Assembly (NCBI GenBank): GCA_025655455.1
Contig: JAHXIV010000026.1
Span: forward strand, 1 to 64,000
Length of the DNA: 64,000 nt
Reading direction: 5' to 3'
From: a gamma proteobacterium symbiont of Taylorina sp.
Lineage (GTDB): Bacteria; Pseudomonadota; Gammaproteobacteria; GRL18
The translations under genes were made by a program, and so were the position numbers. The notes under the pieces are model-generated. The model did no database searches and was not told where the DNA came from. It was given only the letters and a program-made list of their open reading frames with translations. Of this stretch, positions 54,693-64,000 are shown piece by piece; position 1 is the first letter of the stretch, and every line of letters begins with the position of its first letter.

Positions 54693-56426
54693 ATGAAAAT
54701 ATTAATAGTTGATGATGATGCAACTAACCGTCTGGTTTTAGGTGCCTATTTAAAAAAAGATGGTTTTAACATTGTTTCAGCCAATAATGGGCAAACTGCT
54801 GTTGACCTGTTTCAAAGTGAAGCTCCTGATCTGATCCTGATGGATATTATGATGCCGGTGATGGATGGCTATGAAAGTACCATTAAGATAAAGTCTCTTT
54901 CCGGAGAAAGATTCATACCCATAATTTTTTTAACGGCCATGACGGATGAAAATGCTTTGACTCGTTGTGTTGAAGTCGGTGGTGATGATTTCCTGACCAA
55001 GCCTTATAATAGAACTATCCTGAAAGCCAAAATTGATGCATTGGAACGAGTGAGTGAATTATATAATACCAATCAGCAGCAAAAACAGGAAATCATTGCG
55101 CGTCGTGAAATTGAAATCCAGGAACAGGAAGTTGCACGTAGAGTTTTTGATAGTATTCTGAGTCCGGGTTGCCTGTCTAGTTCTGATAATATTCAACTAC
55201 ATCTTTCCCCAATGTCACTTTTTAATGGTGATGTTGTACTTGCAGCAGTGAAACCCATGGGTGGGCTTAATATTTTATTTGGTGATTTTACCGGTCATGG
55301 ATTAGCAGCTTCATTGGGTGCATTGCCTGTTTCCAATGTTTTTTATACTATGACAGCCAAGGGTTATTCTATCGCTGATATCGTCTCTGAAGTGAATCGT
55401 AAGCTTAAGTCACAGCTTCCGGTCGGCATGTTTTTAGCTGCCTGTCTGGTAGAAATTGATACCAGTAATAATGTAATAAAGTACTGGAATGGTGCAATTC
55501 CCGCTGCCTACTTAATGCAGGAAAATTCTCGTATTGAATTAAAATCAAAGAATCTTCCCTTAGGTATTCTTGGCGATAATAGTTTTAGTAATCAACTGGA
55601 TTTAATTGAAATTCATAATAATGATAAAATTGTTTTGAGTACAGATGGAATTCTGGAAGCGGAAAACAAACAAGGTGCAATGTTTGGTGTTGAACGCTTT
55701 TTAGAGTGTTTAAATGTTGAATTTATAAAAAATGATCAGGAAAAGGAAAAACCTGATTTGTTTGATCATATTTTGGAAAATATGAATATATTTGTTGATG
55801 GTTTTGAGCAAACCGATGATGTGACTCTGGCGGTCATTAACTGTGATATTGACTATATTAATCAACTGTCATCAGATCGTGAAAATTCTAAAAAATTTAT
55901 TCCCAGTCATTGGGATTTTGAAATGTGCTTTTATTATGATGCAATCAAATCAGTTGACCCTGTTCCTTTAATTAATCAGATACTCAGAGAGATTCAGGGA
56001 CATCGAATTCAACAGGATAAATTGAGTACAATATTATCGGAATTATTTTGTAATTCACTTGATCATGGTTTGTTAAGGCTTGATTCTAAAACAAAATCAA
56101 CACCTGAAGGTTTTATGCAATTTTATGCAGATAAAGAATTACGTCTAAAAGAGCTTGATGAGGGTTTTATTAGAATTTCCATTAAAAACACACCGATCAA
56201 AAATGGTGGTGATCTAAGCATTATTTTTGAAGATAGCGGCCCGGGATTTGATACCAGTAAATTAGGTAAAACCAATATTCAATTACCAGATACTGACAAG
56301 CCAGTCGCTTTTTCAGGTAGGGGTATACTTTTAATTAATAATTATTGCCAATCTATATCCTATAATGAAAAAGGTAACAGGGTTGAATGTGTTTATCACT
56401 GGTCAAATAGTGATCATGCAGATTAA
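54693..56426 (+). CDS. hsbR: HsbR-like regulator: receiver, PP2C phosphatase, HATPase kinase
   Basis: A 577-residue three-domain regulator. Receiver domain with ILIVDDDATNRL and phospho-site LILMDIMMPVMDG (D51); PP2C/SpoIIE domain with GDFTGHGLAASLG and VLSTDGILEAENK; C-terminal GHKL kinase of the RsbW type with ELFCNSLDHGLLRL and FEDSGPGFD plus GRGILLINNY. In Pseudomonas HsbR, phosphate from HptB switches it between dephosphorylating and phosphorylating HsbA. The Hpt gene lies next to it. It is rather long for the family but complete. Confidence 0.9.
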   Translation: MKILIVDDDATNRLVLGAYLKKDGFNIVSANNGQTAVDLFQSEAPDLILMDIMMPVMDGYESTIKIKSLSGERFIPIIFLTAMTDENALTRCVEVGGDDFLTKPYNRTILKAKIDALERVSELYNTNQQQKQEIIARREIEIQEQEVARRVFDSILSPGCLSSSDNIQLHLSPMSLFNGDVVLAAVKPMGGLNILFGDFTGHGLAASLGALPVSNVFYTMTAKGYSIADIVSEVNRKLKSQLPVGMFLAACLVEIDTSNNVIKYWNGAIPAAYLMQENSRIELKSKNLPLGILGDNSFSNQLDLIEIHNNDKIVLSTDGILEAENKQGAMFGVERFLECLNVEFIKNDQEKEKPDLFDHILENMNIFVDGFEQTDDVTLAVINCDIDYINQLSSDRENSKKFIPSHWDFEMCFYYDAIKSVDPVPLINQILREIQGHRIQQDKLSTILSELFCNSLDHGLLRLDSKTKSTPEGFMQFYADKELRLKELDEGFIRISIKNTPIKNGGDLSIIFEDSGPGFDTSKLGKTNIQLPDTDKPVAFSGRGILLINNYCQSISYNEKGNRVECVYHWSNSDHAD

Positions 56427-56469
56427 TTGAGAAAGATACAATATAAATAACATATACATTGGAAAAATA

Positions 56470-56811
56470 ATGTCTGCTAATATACTTGATTTGGATATAC
56501 TGAATGAATTAAAAGAAATCATGGAAGATGATTTTGATGAATTAATTGAAACTTTTATTTTAGACGGGCAGGCTCAGCTTGATAATTTACGGACTGCAAC
56601 TGATGCTCAGCTTGCTGCAGATATCAGAAGTATTGCTCATACGCTTAAGGGCAGTAGTGCTAATCTGGGCGCTAATGCATTATCTGGGGTCTGTAAAGAC
56701 TTAGAACATAATGTGGCGGTTGATAATTTAGATGAGATTGATGAAAGTTTTGAAAAAATAAAAAATGAATATGAAGCTGTGAAAATGGCTTTAAAAGAAA
56801 ACTTTCAGTAA
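56470..56811 (+). CDS. hptB: HptB-like histidine phosphotransfer protein
   Basis: A 113-residue four-helix Hpt protein: SIAHTLKGSSANLGANALSGVCKDLE holds the phospho-histidine (H57) in the HxxKGxxxxxG pattern. It should carry phosphate from a hybrid kinase to the receiver of the preceding protein. The nearby hybrid kinase at 60147 has its own Hpt, so the donor is likely elsewhere or shared. It ends the chemotaxis/partner-switch unit, 20 bases before the convergent exopolyphosphatase. Confidence 0.92.
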   Translation: MSANILDLDILNELKEIMEDDFDELIETFILDGQAQLDNLRTATDAQLAADIRSIAHTLKGSSANLGANALSGVCKDLEHNVAVDNLDEIDESFEKIKNEYEAVKMALKENFQ

Positions 56812-56830
56812 TAGGATAAACAAGAACTTG

Positions 56831-58372
56831 CTAACAAAATTCTAATTTAAATTTTATTGTTCCAAGATAGTCTGCTTCTAATTCCAGATCAACCAGTGTC
56901 AATGGATGTTTATTAATAAATTTTTTCGGGAACTTGAGTATAAGCTTTTCAGATTTAGCCTCAATTTTAATGGGTGGCTGTGCATTTTCACTGCGATCCC
57001 TATGTAATAAAATACTCAGACGTAATAATATGGCTAAATAGGTCATTGTTTTATCACAGGTTTTAGAAAACTGCTTAAATTCATTTTTGGGAAATTTTCT
57101 ACGTTGTGCGCGGATTAATAAAGCCAGACGATGTTGTTCCTGCCGTGAGAAACCCGGTAAATCTGAATTTTCGATAATATAAGCACCATGTTTGTGGTAT
57201 TGGTTATGGGCAATCGACAGACCTGACTCATGTAGTACAGCTGCCCATTCTAATATTTGTTCTGCATCCTGTAACGGAGTTTGCCTTTGTTGTATAGAAT
57301 TAAACCACTGCTGCTGCACCTGCTGATAAAAATTGGATAAGGTTCTTTTGACTTCTTCAGCCTGTTTAACATCAATATGGTATTGTTTTATCAAATGCTT
57401 AATTGTCCTCTGGCGCACATCTTCATGTTTAAATCGCCCCTGTAAATCATAGATAACACCTTCTCTTAATGCGCTATCAGAAGCATTCATTGATTCTATT
57501 TTTAATACTTTAAATGCAGCATATAATACTGCAACTCCTCCGGCAAAAATGGCCTGACGTTCAGGACTTAATCCTTCCAGCTCCAGCTTAGCGATTGTTT
57601 TATTCTTGATCATTTGCTTGATGAGCCATTGCAGCCCCTTAGTGGTAATACCAGGGTAGGGATCAGTGCTTGTGGATTGTTCATGATGGGTTCTTAAGAC
57701 TTTGGCAATTGATTTAATACTACCTGATGCACCGGTGGCATATGACCAGCCAACATTGATATAAGTGCTCTTTATGCTTTGTAATTCAAGTCGTGCATAA
57801 AGTTCGGCTATTTTAAAATTGGTTTTGCTGAGCTTGCCGTCAGAAAATGCCTTGAGGGTCATGCTCACGCATCCCATATGTAAACTTTCAGTATGACTGG
57901 GGGTAAATCCTTTGCCTATAATAAATTCGGTGCTGCCGCCGCCAATGTCAATGACCAGCCGGTTATCCGTGTTAACCGATTGACTATGGGCTACCCCCAG
58001 ATAAATTAAACGTGCTTCTTCCCGGCCAGCAATGACTTCGATTGGATGATCGAGTAGCTGTTCTGCCTGGGCAATAAAGAGGGCTCCATTTTTGGCCTTG
58101 CGCAGAGTATTAGTGCCGACAATACGGATATTATCTTTAGGAATATTTTTTAATCTTTGTCCAAAACGAGATAGACAATCCAGTCCTGTTTGCTGTGATT
58201 TCTCTGTTAGCAGTCCTTTTTCGTCCAGGCCGGAAGCCAGTCGAACCATCTCTTTCATTCGATCAATAATTAACAGCTGATCATTTTTAACTTCTGTCAC
58301 AATCAAATGAAAGCTGTTTGATCCCAGATCAATAGCAGCAAAAATATTATTATTGTTTATTGGCTTTGTCAT
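56831..58372 (-). CDS. ppx: exopolyphosphatase / pppGpp phosphohydrolase (Ppx/GppA)
   Basis: A 513-residue enzyme of the actin-like Ppx/GppA family, hydrolysing polyphosphate or pppGpp. N-terminal AAIDLGSNSFHLIV, GTNTLRKAKNG, the second phosphate loop LVIDIGGGSTEFIIG, then ASGSIKSIAKVL, and a C-terminal HD-like helical domain with LHESGLSIAHNQYHKHGAYIIENSDLPGF. Length and C-terminal domain favour Ppx, but Ppx and GppA cannot be parted with certainty. It is convergent with the hptB-like gene. Confidence 0.92.
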   Translation of the reverse strand: MTKPINNNNIFAAIDLGSNSFHLIVTEVKNDQLLIIDRMKEMVRLASGLDEKGLLTEKSQQTGLDCLSRFGQRLKNIPKDNIRIVGTNTLRKAKNGALFIAQAEQLLDHPIEVIAGREEARLIYLGVAHSQSVNTDNRLVIDIGGGSTEFIIGKGFTPSHTESLHMGCVSMTLKAFSDGKLSKTNFKIAELYARLELQSIKSTYINVGWSYATGASGSIKSIAKVLRTHHEQSTSTDPYPGITTKGLQWLIKQMIKNKTIAKLELEGLSPERQAIFAGGVAVLYAAFKVLKIESMNASDSALREGVIYDLQGRFKHEDVRQRTIKHLIKQYHIDVKQAEEVKRTLSNFYQQVQQQWFNSIQQRQTPLQDAEQILEWAAVLHESGLSIAHNQYHKHGAYIIENSDLPGFSRQEQHRLALLIRAQRRKFPKNEFKQFSKTCDKTMTYLAILLRLSILLHRDRSENAQPPIKIEAKSEKLILKFPKKFINKHPLTLVDLELEADYLGTIKFKLEFC

Positions 58373-58425
58373 AGTGTTAGTATTATTACTTATGTTTAAT
58401 ATACAAGATTTAAATGATAAGCAGC

Positions 58426-59256
58426 TTACTCTATTAGATTAACCCTGATAGAGTAGTCCATTTCCAGATCAGAATATCGTTTGGTTGAATATCGTGTGCC
58501 GCCTATCTTAGCATTTTCATAGCTTATACCAGAACTAATATTTTTTGCATTGTCCTCTGTTGCCGCTCCACCCAGGTATAGCCATTGCCCCAGTCTGCCG
58601 GTGATACTGGTATTTAGAGAACGTGTATTAATCCAGTCAGCATTTTGTTTACTCATTGAATCATTATGAGGACGAACTTTTAGAGTGACCTGGTTGCCAT
58701 TGAGTATAGGAAAAACATCGAAGCCGGAGGTAACGTCCTCCAGATGGGTCGTGTTTTGCCAACGATGGTTCCAGTTTCCCTGCATGCTGTAATAGGGAAC
58801 TTTTTGTCCGATTTGTATTGCTGACCATTGACCTTCAACAGTTCTTATTTTAAAAATATCAGGAGTCTTATTTGAACTTTTTCTACGTGTGTGTATTGAT
58901 TGAATTTTAGCATCGGATCTATTATAGCCAATATCATTGTTTTGTAAACTTTCATTTTCAATGAAAGAGTGACTCACTTCAATGAGCAGATTAATTAAAG
59001 GCTGATCAATTTCCTGTAATAATTGTTCTATTTCAAATAGAATTTGTGCGGGTGCTTTAATTATCAGAGTATTATTTTTTGCTGTAAACCTTGCAGATTG
59101 ACCGTAGAGTGGTGCAAGTATTGCAATCAAATTTTGGGCGGGCTGCTGAGTTTGAAAAACTTTGAAGCCGGGTTCTGCTAAAACAGATCTTGAAAAAAAC
59201 AAACTAAAACTTAAAAGGGCAAAAAAAACAATAATGATCGATCTTGATTTTGACAT
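58426..59256 (-). CDS. secretin-like short-domain protein
   Basis: A 276-residue exported protein with a signal peptide (IIIVFFALLSFSLFFSRSVLA). Residues 30-90 resemble the N1-type secretin domain (FKVFQTQQPAQNLIAILAPLYG, IKAPAQILFEIEQLLQEIDQP), and the rest contains LLIEVSHSF and an alternating beta pattern ending in YSIRVNLIE, like the start of a secretin beta-domain, but too short for a full secretin (usually over 400). It is transcribed with the GGDEF regulator and hybrid kinase, two bases away. Its role is not clear; it may be an orphan scaffold. Confidence 0.65.
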   Translation of the reverse strand: MSKSRSIIIVFFALLSFSLFFSRSVLAEPGFKVFQTQQPAQNLIAILAPLYGQSARFTAKNNTLIIKAPAQILFEIEQLLQEIDQPLINLLIEVSHSFIENESLQNNDIGYNRSDAKIQSIHTRRKSSNKTPDIFKIRTVEGQWSAIQIGQKVPYYSMQGNWNHRWQNTTHLEDVTSGFDVFPILNGNQVTLKVRPHNDSMSKQNADWINTRSLNTSITGRLGQWLYLGGAATEDNAKNISSGISYENAKIGGTRYSTKRYSDLEMDYSIRVNLIE

Positions 59257-59257
59257 G

Positions 59258-60154
59258 TTAATATAAACCTGTTTGGCTAAAGACAGCGACTTGATTTCGA
59301 CCTGATTCCTTTGCCTGATATAATGCCAGATCAGCTTGCTTAATTAAATCTTCAATGGTTTCTTTGTCATTATTGAGCTGTGTAACGCCAAAACTACAGG
59401 TGATTTTTATATTATCCGGATTTAATTTTTCAAGAGTTTTTCTGATTAACTCAGCTTTTTCATGAGCTGCCTGTTGATTTGTCTGATCTAATAAAATAAT
59501 AAATTCTTCGCCGCCAAAACGAGTGATAATGTCTTCTTCACGACATAGTTCTATTAATAATTTTGCCACTGTTTTTAAGACATAGTCACCCTTGGGATGA
59601 CCATAATTATCATTGACCTGTTTAAAATGATCAATATCCATCATAATCAGACTTAGTTCAATCTTATGTCTTATAGAAAAAGCAATTTTTTTTATGACAG
59701 TTTCCATAAGAAAGTGACGATTATAAACTCCGGTTAATTGATCATGTATGGCTAATGATAATAATTTATCCTGCTGTTGTTTTATTGTGATGTGAGTCTT
59801 AACTCTGGCCAGAACAATTGTTGGACAGATTGGCTTGGTAATATAGTCGACTGCTCCTAATTTTAAGCCTTTTACTTCATCCTGTTGTTGATCTTTGCCT
59901 GTGACAAAAATAACCGGAATGGCTTCATCTGTATCATTATTGTTCAATTGTTCAAAAACTTCATAGCCATTCATGTCAGGCAGGCCAATATCAAGTAAAA
60001 TCAGATCAGGCAGGGGTTCTTTTTCAGCAAGTGCTATTGCCTGTGAGCCATTAATAGCGACCTTTAAAAGGTAATTTTCATTTAGACAATTGGCCAGAAT
60101 TTGCAGGTTAATAGGATCATCATCTACAATCAGAAGAACAGGTTTTTCAGACAC
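59258..60154 (-). CDS. GGDEF response regulator (PleD/WspR-like)
   Basis: A 298-residue regulator: receiver domain with [18 protein letters not shown] and phospho-site [13 protein letters not shown] (about D53), conserved KPI, then a GGDEF domain with [14 protein letters not shown] and active site TRFGGEEF, with the product-inhibition I-site REED just before. It is predicted to make c-di-GMP when phosphorylated. It overlaps the hybrid kinase by eight bases, so the two form a kinase-regulator pair. Confidence 0.94.
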   Translation of the reverse strand: MSEKPVLLIVDDDPINLQILANCLNENYLLKVAINGSQAIALAEKEPLPDLILLDIGLPDMNGYEVFEQLNNNDTDEAIPVIFVTGKDQQQDEVKGLKLGAVDYITKPICPTIVLARVKTHITIKQQQDKLLSLAIHDQLTGVYNRHFLMETVIKKIAFSIRHKIELSLIMMDIDHFKQVNDNYGHPKGDYVLKTVAKLLIELCREEDIITRFGGEEFIILLDQTNQQAAHEKAELIRKTLEKLNPDNIKITCSFGVTQLNNDKETIEDLIKQADLALYQAKESGRNQVAVFSQTGLY

Positions 60155-63100
60155 CAGCCTGTACCTCCTGTTTTTCCTGAGTAGAAATAGACTCTGTTTC
60201 AGTATTTAGAATTGACAGCATTATTTTACTGGCGGTATGTAGAGCCGTGGAATAATCAAAACATTGAATTTGTTTGTGTATTTGAGCTAATAAAAGTTGA
60301 GTCATGTTATTGGCAGAACCTGACTGTAATGCTTCTAATTCTGTATTATCGATGTATAGCCCCTTATTCAGTTTAATGATAATTGGCTTAAGATAACTTT
60401 GTAGTTGCTGTTGATTAAGAATTTCTATCTCATTAATTGATACAATGGCTGAATTATTTTTTTCCTGAAACTGTCTTAGCATCTGTTCTAATTGTGCAAA
60501 AGTTGAGTTGAGGTTTTTTAAATGACATTGAATATTATTAATTTGTCCGGATTTGATATTAGTTTCCATCTGCGCAGCAAGTTGCTGCAGATGTAATGCG
60601 CTCAAATTAGAAGATGTTCCTTTAATACTATGTAAAACTTCCTGGGCTTTTTGAAATTGCTGCTTATCAATATTCTGCTGTAATTTTTTCAGTTGTTTAG
60701 GCATATCTTCAAGGAATAATTCAATTAAGGGTAATAAATATTTGATGCTGTTTCCAACTCGCATGGTAACTGTATCAATATCCCACGCAGTTGAATCTCT
60801 ATCTATATCATTGATCCCATTAGTAGAAAATTCACCGTCAGGTAGTAGATTTTCTGCCACTTCACCCTCTGTTTGAATAATGTTGGATGTTATATTAACT
60901 GTATTACTTATTAACCACTTTTTTAATTTATTAGAGAGCCGCTCATTATCAATCGGTTTACTGAGATAATCACTCATACCCGCATCCAGGCATTTTTCCC
61001 GGTCACCCTGCATAGCATTGGCTGTCATTGCGATAATTGGAAGCGACTGATAATGATCACCTGCTGTTCCCTGACGGATTTGTTGACTAGCTTCATAACC
61101 ATCCATTTCAGGCATTTGACAGTCCATTAATAGCATAGTGTAAGGTGAATTATCAGGTGCATTTGTTAAGATTTCTAATGCTTCAAGTCCATTTTCAGCG
61201 ATATCTGCACCTAAACCCAGTTTCTTTAATATCCCACTGGCGACAAGCTGGTTAACTCGATTGTCTTCCACTAAGAGTATTCGGGTGTCTGCAGGCCATT
61301 GCTCAGAAGGTGTGGCTGACTGTTGAAGTTTACTCTTATCAAACATAAATTCCCCCTCTGTCTTATTTGCAGGTGAAGATGTTTGCAAAACGACAGCGGG
61401 CGAATTTATTGGCCGAGGGCTCTTTTGTAATGATTTTACATAATGTCGGGTGACCAGTGGTTTTGCATTATCCAGTGCATCACCGCCTGCAGCAACAATA
61501 GAAAGCGCATCAAAAAGATCGGTCGTGGTTGCAGGTTTGGGAAAATAGGCACTAAAACCCAATTTTGAAAAATAATCTGCATCACCCTTAAAAGCCATTG
61601 ATGTCATCATTATCAGCTTCATAGAGTTAAAACGAGGATCAGATTGTAGATTTTTACTTAATTGAACTCCATCTATTTCGGGCATTTGCATATCCAGAAA
61701 AGCGATATCAAATAGATTCTGATTACTTTTTACCCGCATTTCACACATTTTTAATGCATCGAAAGCGTTGGCTGCCTCTTCAACCTTGGCTCCCCAATGT
61801 TCCATCTGGCCTCTAAAAACATTTCGGTTGGTTTTATTATCATCGACAATTAACAGGTTTAAAGTTGAAATATCTATTTCCGGCAGTACTGCCTGCGACT
61901 GTTGGCTATAGCCCATTAATACATTGAATTCAAAACAACTGCCAAGACCTTCTTCACTGCTTACGGTGATTTGACCGCCCATTAGTTCACAAAGTACTTT
62001 TGCAATACTTAAACCTAGTCCTGTACCACCATATTTGCGAGTTGTAGAAGCATCAACCTGAGAAAAAGATTGAAACAGTCTGTCGAGTTTGTCCTGTGGG
62101 ATTCCAATACCTGTATCACTTACCGTGCAATGTAGTTTAAATTGTTTTTTATTATGAGGAAGAATCTCAAGGAAAATAACCACCTCGCCCTGTTCAGTAA
62201 ATTTAATGGCATTACCAACCAGATTAGTCAGAATCTGGCGCAGACGTCCTGGATCCCCCTTGATCATGGAATGCTCAATGCCCTTGATATTTAAAATAAT
62301 TTCCAGATTTTTATCTTCTACCTGCATGGACATGGCTTCTGCAAAATCCCCCAGCATACTGCGCAGGTCAAAATCGAGTATTTCCAGATCCAGTTTGCCT
62401 GCCTCAATTTTGGAAAAATCAAGAATATCATTGAGCAGGGTGAGCAATGCATTAGCACTACCCTGAGCGAGTTCTGCCCGGTGATATTGTTCCTTGGTTA
62501 AACCATCATTGAGTAGTAGACCCAGCATACCTAATACACCATTCATAGGGGTACGAATTTCGTGACTCATGCTGGCCAGAAACTCACTTTTGGCCTGTGA
62601 AGATTTTTGTGAAGCGAGGATCTTTTCCTCTAATAATTGCTTTTCCCGAAGTGAAACACGACGTAGAAATAAAATAATGGTAATCAGGCTGATACCAAAC
62701 AGGAAAAAGCCAAGTAAACGAAAATTCTGACTGGCTTCATGAAATTCGTTGTCTATATTGGTAATGACTCTAGCTGTATTTTTTTCATACAATTTCATTA
62801 AAACCTTTATCTGACTTAAAATAATTTTTTGGGCGGGTATGGCCTGTTCAAAAAGAATAGGATAGGCATCCTCTTGTCGTTCATCCATTAATAACCGGGC
62901 AGCACTATTTTGCAAGGGTTCATTTTTCCGGGCGAGTTTCATTTGCGCTTTAAACAAAATATTCTCCTGATGACTGAGCTGCATGGATAATAATTGTTCA
63001 CGTGCTTTAATAAAAATTCTTGCCTGAGTCCCCATATCCTGATTAAACTGATCTAACTCAAAGGGATCAGTGGTAGCATACATTTTTAATAATATGATCG

Positions 63101-63287
63101 TGCGTTCTCTTGTCGCATGATACATCTGATTAAAAATTGTTGTCTTGGATTGTTGTTGCTGAATGATATTTTTGGTTTTGAGGTAAATTAATCGGGTCGT
63201 ATTATAACTATTATAAAGAGTCATACCTGAGGCGATGAGTATTACTATTAAGATGAAGGCAAGGCTACGATTTAACAGATTACTCAT
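60147..63287 (-). CDS. hybrid sensor kinase with two receivers and an Hpt domain
   Basis: A 1046-residue membrane kinase. TM1 ([19 protein letters not shown]), a periplasmic helical domain of about 170 residues, TM2 ([18 protein letters not shown]), HisKA with [18 protein letters not shown] (phospho-His near 243), HATPase with [15 protein letters not shown] and [10 protein letters not shown], receivers [14 protein letters not shown] and [12 protein letters not shown] with phospho-sites [10 protein letters not shown] and [10 protein letters not shown], and Hpt with [15 protein letters not shown]. The domain order matches BarA/phosphorelay kinases. The adjacent GGDEF regulator is its likely output. 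It could also serve UvrY. Confidence 0.94.
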   Translation of the reverse strand: MSNLLNRSLAFILIVILIASGMTLYNSYNTTRLIYLKTKNIIQQQQSKTTIFNQMYHATRERTIILLKMYATTDPFELDQFNQDMGTQARIFIKAREQLLSMQLSHQENILFKAQMKLARKNEPLQNSAARLLMDERQEDAYPILFEQAIPAQKIILSQIKVLMKLYEKNTARVITNIDNEFHEASQNFRLLGFFLFGISLITIILFLRRVSLREKQLLEEKILASQKSSQAKSEFLASMSHEIRTPMNGVLGMLGLLLNDGLTKEQYHRAELAQGSANALLTLLNDILDFSKIEAGKLDLEILDFDLRSMLGDFAEAMSMQVEDKNLEIILNIKGIEHSMIKGDPGRLRQILTNLVGNAIKFTEQGEVVIFLEILPHNKKQFKLHCTVSDTGIGIPQDKLDRLFQSFSQVDASTTRKYGGTGLGLSIAKVLCELMGGQITVSSEEGLGSCFEFNVLMGYSQQSQAVLPEIDISTLNLLIVDDNKTNRNVFRGQMEHWGAKVEEAANAFDALKMCEMRVKSNQNLFDIAFLDMQMPEIDGVQLSKNLQSDPRFNSMKLIMMTSMAFKGDADYFSKLGFSAYFPKPATTTDLFDALSIVAAGGDALDNAKPLVTRHYVKSLQKSPRPINSPAVVLQTSSPANKTEGEFMFDKSKLQQSATPSEQWPADTRILLVEDNRVNQLVASGILKKLGLGADIAENGLEALEILTNAPDNSPYTMLLMDCQMPEMDGYEASQQIRQGTAGDHYQSLPIIAMTANAMQGDREKCLDAGMSDYLSKPIDNERLSNKLKKWLISNTVNITSNIIQTEGEVAENLLPDGEFSTNGINDIDRDSTAWDIDTVTMRVGNSIKYLLPLIELFLEDMPKQLKKLQQNIDKQQFQKAQEVLHSIKGTSSNLSALHLQQLAAQMETNIKSGQINNIQCHLKNLNSTFAQLEQMLRQFQEKNNSAIVSINEIEILNQQQLQSYLKPIIIKLNKGLYIDNTELEALQSGSANNMTQLLLAQIHKQIQCFDYSTALHTASKIMLSILNTETESISTQEKQEVQAGV

Positions 63288-63401
63288 AAGGTTTTAGTGA
63301 TTTCTTGGGCTAAAGGCTTTTTCTTATATAATGAATAATAGTAGTAGTGATTGAGAATAGAGTCAAATTAATCCAGAAAATAAAACAGGGTCGCTATAAG
63401 C

Positions 63402-63498
63402 CGGGATCAGAGTCAAAAATATCAAATTATAAGTCAGCCATTGTATTGACAAACTTTAACCTGAATAACAAACTATCAATCAACTTGACTCTGACCCC
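63402..63498. repeat. REP-like inverted element upstream of the kinase and downstream of purB
   Basis: CGGGATCAGAGTCAAA (63402-63417) and TTGACTCTGACCCC (63485-63498) are imperfect inverted arms sharing the GGGGTCAGAGTCAA motif with the element at 34028-34098. A partial extra motif TAGAGTCAAAT lies at 63358. The element sits between the purB stop and the hybrid kinase start; no gene is inside. Confidence 0.65.
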
Positions 63499-63518
63499 TA
63501 TGGATATTCAGAGAGATA

Positions 63519-64000
<482 letters not shown>

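Overview
The window looks like a chromosomal segment of an AT-rich gammaproteobacterium, probably aquatic and flagellated. The evidence is gene order: metG with rnfABCDGE-nth on one strand and a divergent Mrp/ApbC gene, then uvrY(gacA)-uvrC-pgsA followed by tRNA-Gly and tRNA-Cys, plus a complete chemotaxis cluster. Genus cannot be set from the sequence alone.

Region 1 (about 280-9541) is a gene-cassette array of an integron; no integrase gene is in the window. About a dozen cassettes are bounded by attC sites, recognised because the first bases of a cassette (GTTRRRY core) are the reverse complement of the R'' core that follows its gene. The cargo is mostly toxin-antitoxin modules: an addiction-module/ParE pair, a ribbon-helix-helix/ParE pair, VapBC and CcdAB (both reversed), two PIN toxins placed upstream of their partners, and a DUF4160/DUF2442 pair. 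There are also an AhpD-like protein, a TrmH-like RNA methyltransferase, a frameshifted membrane protein and an unknown protein. Two decayed group II introns sit at attC sites. The end of the array is degenerate.

Region 2 (9.7-18.4 kb) is mixed. It holds a secreted protein of unknown family, fragments of a DUF1703-type protein, an EAL protein and a serine recombinase, a substrate-binding protein followed by a chemoreceptor, tRNA-Arg, a DUF5062-like protein, a Tas-type aldo/keto reductase and a multi-pass membrane protein.

Region 3 (18.5-35.6 kb) is core housekeeping: nth, the Rnf electron-transport complex, metG, mrp, uvrY, uvrC, pgsA, five-tRNA complement including Glu and Ala, a second-type peptide deformylase, a YggU-like protein and gltX. 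A short degenerate island (31.5-32.2 kb) downstream of tRNA-Cys carries an inverted copy of the repeat at the window start and fragments of a tyrosine recombinase and an AAA ATPase.

Region 4 (35.6-63.3 kb) is signalling. It has a large secreted beta-propeller protein, a membrane GGDEF-EAL protein, a DUF1538 pair with PII-like and CBS proteins, and a chemotaxis operon STAS-cheY-cheA-cheW-mcp-mcp-cheR-cheD-cheB. The operon continues into a STAS / REC-PP2C-HATPase / Hpt module that matches the Pseudomonas HsbA-HsbR-HptB partner-switching set. On the opposite strand follow an exopolyphosphatase, a secretin-like protein, a GGDEF response regulator and a large hybrid kinase. The window ends inside purB.

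The most unusual material is the cassette array: leaderless-looking toxin genes, attC-targeted intron remnants, a toxin stop codon supplied by the recombination site, and the uncharacterised DUF4160/DUF2442 pair.
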